Below, one piece after another: positions 61,808 to 64,000 of a DNA stretch of 64,000 bases. The translations under genes and the position numbers were made by a program. Source of the DNA: VBWE01 sp943372645. GTDB taxonomy: Bacteria > Bacteroidota > Bacteroidia > Palsa-965. The notes under the pieces are model-generated. The model ran no database searches and was not told the origin of the DNA. It worked only from the letters and a program-made list of their open reading frames with translations. Numbering within the stretch: position 1 is the first letter of the stretch; each line of letters begins with the position of its first letter. The stretch spans positions 186,001-250,000 of the forward strand of contig CALRZN010000003.1 of the NCBI GenBank assembly GCA_943372645.1, given 5' to 3'.

Positions 61808-62787
61808 GTGCGGACAAAAACAATTTTACATACACAGCGGAAGTACATGGCCTGCCCGATCTCGGGTTAGGGCTCGGGCTGCGCCATGTGCATTTTGATT
61901 ATATTCTTTCCAACACGCCCGAAGTACAGTGGTTCGAAATTATTTCCGAAAACTTTATGTTTTCGAAAGGAAAACCACGCCACATGCTCAGGCAGATTGC
62001 GGAAAAATACCCGGTTGTGATGCACGGTGTTTCGCTTTCTGTCGGCAGCATGGATCCGCTGGACTACGAATATTTATCGGCGCTGAAAACGCTGGCGGAA
62101 GAAATACGTCCGGCGTGGATCAGTGATCACCTGTGCTGGACAGGCGTGCTGGGAACTAACACACACGACCTGCTGCCGCTGCCGTTAACCGAAGAAACGC
62201 TGAAACATACCGTGAGCCGTATAAATGATGTGCAGGCCTTTCTCGGTCGTCCGGTGTTGCTCGAAAATCCGAGCACGTATTTGGCGTTTAACAGCTCGAC
62301 CATTCCGGAAGAAGAATTTCTGACAGCGCTTACTGCGCAAACCGGTTGCGGATTGTTGCTTGATGTGAATAACTGTTTTGTAACCTGTTTCAACAACGGC
62401 CTTGATCCAGAAAAATACATCCGCGCACTTCCGCACGACAAAATCAAACAGATCCACCTGGCCGGTCATCAGCATTGCGGCACGCACATTATTGATACGC
62501 ACGACCATCCGGTGGTGGAACCCGTATGGGAATTGTACCGGCTGGCGTGGCAGCTCACCGGTGGTGTGAGTACGCTGCTCGAATGGGACAGCAACATTCC
62601 GCCTTTTGAACAGTGTGTGGATGAACTGTACAAAGCAAAAAAATTCTGGCAGGGTGCGTTCAGCCGCGAAATTCTTGACCGGCAGTTGAAACCGCAGCCT
62701 GCAGAGGCATTGTCCACACCCATTGATTTTATATTGCCTGAAGTGATGCACGATGTGATAAATGTTGATCCTGATCTGACGCAGTAA
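61804..62787 (+). CDS. DUF692 / multinuclear non-heme iron oxidase (MNIO)
   Basis: DUF692 enzymes (MbnB of methanobactin, TglH, ChrH, BufB) use two or three iron ions to rearrange cysteine and neighbouring residues in ribosomal peptides. The 327-residue TIM barrel keeps the metal-binding motifs: MHGVSLSVGS (His74), ISDHLCW (Asp108, His109), LENPSTY (Glu154, Asn155), LDVNNC (Asp187, Asn190), HLAGHQHCG (His218, His222), IDTHDHPV (Asp231, His233) and LEWDSNIPP (Glu260). All are intact, so it should be active. Partners before and after it fit a peptide-modification operon. Confidence 0.93.
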   Translation: MSADKNNFTYTAEVHGLPDLGLGLGLRHVHFDYILSNTPEVQWFEIISENFMFSKGKPRHMLRQIAEKYPVVMHGVSLSVGSMDPLDYEYLSALKTLAEEIRPAWISDHLCWTGVLGTNTHDLLPLPLTEETLKHTVSRINDVQAFLGRPVLLENPSTYLAFNSSTIPEEEFLTALTAQTGCGLLLDVNNCFVTCFNNGLDPEKYIRALPHDKIKQIHLAGHQHCGTHIIDTHDHPVVEPVWELYRLAWQLTGGVSTLLEWDSNIPPFEQCVDELYKAKKFWQGAFSREILDRQLKPQPAEALSTPIDFILPEVMHDVINVDPDLTQ

Positions 62788-62797
62788 ACGGATAAAA

Positions 62798-63586
62798 ATG
62801 AAACAGGATCAATTGCACGATTTACAGCAATGGATGCAGCAGGCACTTGTTACCCGCGGCGAATCGGCAACCACAGAAACGATTGAACAATATATTGCTG
62901 CTTCGCCAACGTTAACACCGGCACAACGGCTTGCAATTTATCAGCGCGGTTATTATGCGCGCCTGCTGCAATGCCTCGAAGGGCAGTTTAAAGCACTGCA
63001 TCAGACACTCGGTGCGGAACTGTTCCGCGATTTCGGTGAAGAATACCTGCGCGAATTTCCGTCAGCGAGCCCGACACTGGGAAACCTCGGAAGTTCCTTT
63101 GTTACCTTTTTACAAAACAACCGGCCGGACAAAGATGCGCCCGAAACATGGGTGGATTTTATGATTGACCTCGCCCGTTTTGAGTGGGAACTGTATCAGC
63201 TTTTTGATGCAGCAGGTGCCGAAGAAACCGGCTATGCCACAACGGATGCGCCCGATGAACAGCTTGTGCTTCAGCCTGCGCTGCGAATGCTGCAGCTTTC
63301 GTTTCCGGTAGGAGCCTATTATCACGCGGTGATAAAAAACGAAGCCCCGGAACTGCCGGAGTCTGAAGACAGCCGCGTGGTGCTGGTGCGCACCGGTTAC
63401 CGCATTGCCATTTTAAACCTGACACCGGCCCAGTATTGTTTTTTGCAGCACATGCAGGCCGGCGAACAGGTAAACGATGCACTTGCAAAAACAGCAGAAA
63501 CGTTTGGAGTGAATGAAGCCGATGCACAACTATACTGGCAGAAATGGAAAACAGTGTGGATGAATTGGGGACTATTTGTGACCTGA
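62798..63586 (+). CDS. DUF2063 family partner protein of the DUF692 enzyme
   Basis: The 262-residue protein has an N-terminal DUF2063 region (QRLAIYQRGYYARLLQCLEG near residue 47, FRDFGEEYLREFPSASPTLG near 79), a helix-rich domain that in MbnC and related proteins recognises the substrate peptide and binds the DUF692 enzyme. The C-terminal half is less conserved, with a winged-helix-like segment (LQHMQAGEQVNDALAKTAET). It is 10 bp after the DUF692 gene. The combination is diagnostic for this class of modification system. Confidence 0.9.
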   Translation: MKQDQLHDLQQWMQQALVTRGESATTETIEQYIAASPTLTPAQRLAIYQRGYYARLLQCLEGQFKALHQTLGAELFRDFGEEYLREFPSASPTLGNLGSSFVTFLQNNRPDKDAPETWVDFMIDLARFEWELYQLFDAAGAEETGYATTDAPDEQLVLQPALRMLQLSFPVGAYYHAVIKNEAPELPESEDSRVVLVRTGYRIAILNLTPAQYCFLQHMQAGEQVNDALAKTAETFGVNEADAQLYWQKWKTVWMNWGLFVT

Positions 63587-63722
63587 GCAAAAAAGTTGTT
63601 GCCGGGCCTTTGTTCACCTGGTTATTTGTCCGCACCAAATAGTCGTTTGTACTTATTAAGTATTCCTTCAGCCGAATTAAGAAAGTGTTATTCCTGTTTC
63701 GTTGGTATTCTTTGTAGCTTGA

Positions 63723-63737
63723 AACTGTTTAACAGTT
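63723..63737. promoter_or_regulatory. Short palindrome before the last gene
   Basis: AACTGTT (63723-63729), one base, AACAGTT (63731-63737) is a perfect 7-bp inverted repeat 13 bases before the ATG at 63751 and 13 bases after a TATTCTTTG promoter-like word. It could be an operator or an mRNA hairpin covering the leader. Confidence 0.35.
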
Positions 63738-63750
63738 CAATACAGCTACA

Positions 63751-64000
63751 ATGAAACACAATTCCATTTTACTCGCTTGCCTGTTCGGTTTTATTTTTTC
63801 TGCGACCGGACAAATTCCATATACCGCGTTTGAAAAACAGGTGAATGCGGAAGGCTTCAGCAGCGAGCCATTTGCGCGTACGTCGCAGATTCAGCAAACA
63901 TGGGCCACATTGGTGGCTGCAAATGCCAACATTGGTTCACTCGGTGATGCGGATATGCTTTTTCTGCGCATGGACGACCAGGGCAATGTGCTTGCCGACC
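63751..64000 (+). CDS. Secreted protein, N-terminal fragment cut by window end
   Basis: The frame from ATG 63751 is open to the end of the window (83 codons). It begins with a signal peptide (MKHNSILLACLFGFIFSATG), followed by QIPYTAFEKQVNAEGFSSEP and an aspartate-rich segment. No domain can be recognised from this part. It may be another extracellular protein. The spacer 63587-63750 otherwise contains no gene. Confidence 0.8.
   Translation, partial: MKHNSILLACLFGFIFSATGQIPYTAFEKQVNAEGFSSEPFARTSQIQQTWATLVAANANIGSLGDADMLFLRMDDQGNVLAD

Overview
This window is chromosomal DNA of a member of the Bacteroidota. The evidence is the full core of the type IX secretion and gliding machinery (two PorP/SprF-like proteins, GldK, GldL, GldM, two GldN paralogues, and GldA elsewhere), secreted Kelch proteins with C-terminal type IX sorting domains, Bacteroidota-only families (DUF4476, DUF4907) and promoters of the TTTG-N19-TAnnTTTG type. 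Shine-Dalgarno sequences are nearly absent, as is usual in the phylum. I cannot place it below phylum with confidence; gene order around gldK and groEL resembles Flavobacteriia-type genomes.

Layout. 1-6827 (minus strand): groEL (cut by the window edge), groES, secG, a TPR protein, lptE, a sigma-54-type activator, a small orphan protein and miaB. 7059-19782 (plus): topA, a degenerate arginase-fold protein, two tandem porP/sprF genes, gldKLMN and a second gldN. 19863-24276 (minus): a cytosolic trypsin-like protease with a probable YbjN-like tail, a companion protein with a similar domain, a DUF2461 protein and an AI-2E family permease. 24394-29835 (plus): a DUF1304 membrane protein, an ABC-F ATPase, an AT-rich orphan and a DUF4476 protein, separated by repeat-rich spacers. 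30054-46313: histidine and tryptophan biosynthesis. 46345-51263 (minus): two small secreted proteins, trxB, a lipoprotein and rsgA. 51748-58330 (plus): gldA, two Coq4-like paralogues, a DUF4907 lipoprotein and three tandem Kelch/type IX cargo genes. 58339-59685: a three-gene island (membrane protein plus toxin-antitoxin pair) between two copies of a 98-99 bp hairpin repeat. 59858-63586: a four-gene cluster with a DUF692 (MNIO) enzyme, a DUF2063 partner, a cysteine-rich putative substrate and a VioB-type ferritin-like protein. A truncated secreted protein begins at 63751.

The amino-acid block is the best-organised region. hisGDCB is preceded by a consensus promoter, a His-rich leader peptide and an attenuator terminator. 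A separate unit, trpEGDCFBA-aroF-hisHAFIE, starts with a promoter, a Trp-Trp-Trp leader peptide and an attenuator. The second half of the his pathway therefore lies downstream of the trp control region. Between the trp attenuator and trpE sits a complete tRNA-like cloverleaf with a CCA (Trp) anticodon, A1-U72 and G73. I regard this as the most unusual signal in the window. The second is the DUF692/DUF2063/Cys-rich cluster, which has the architecture of a ribosomally made, post-translationally modified peptide pathway with an unusual large substrate of repeated CX5C pairs.

Spacers carry at least six families of palindromic repeats (two are long nested palindromes), consistent with REP-like elements common in this phylum. 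No insertion sequence, prophage, rRNA gene or CRISPR array was seen.
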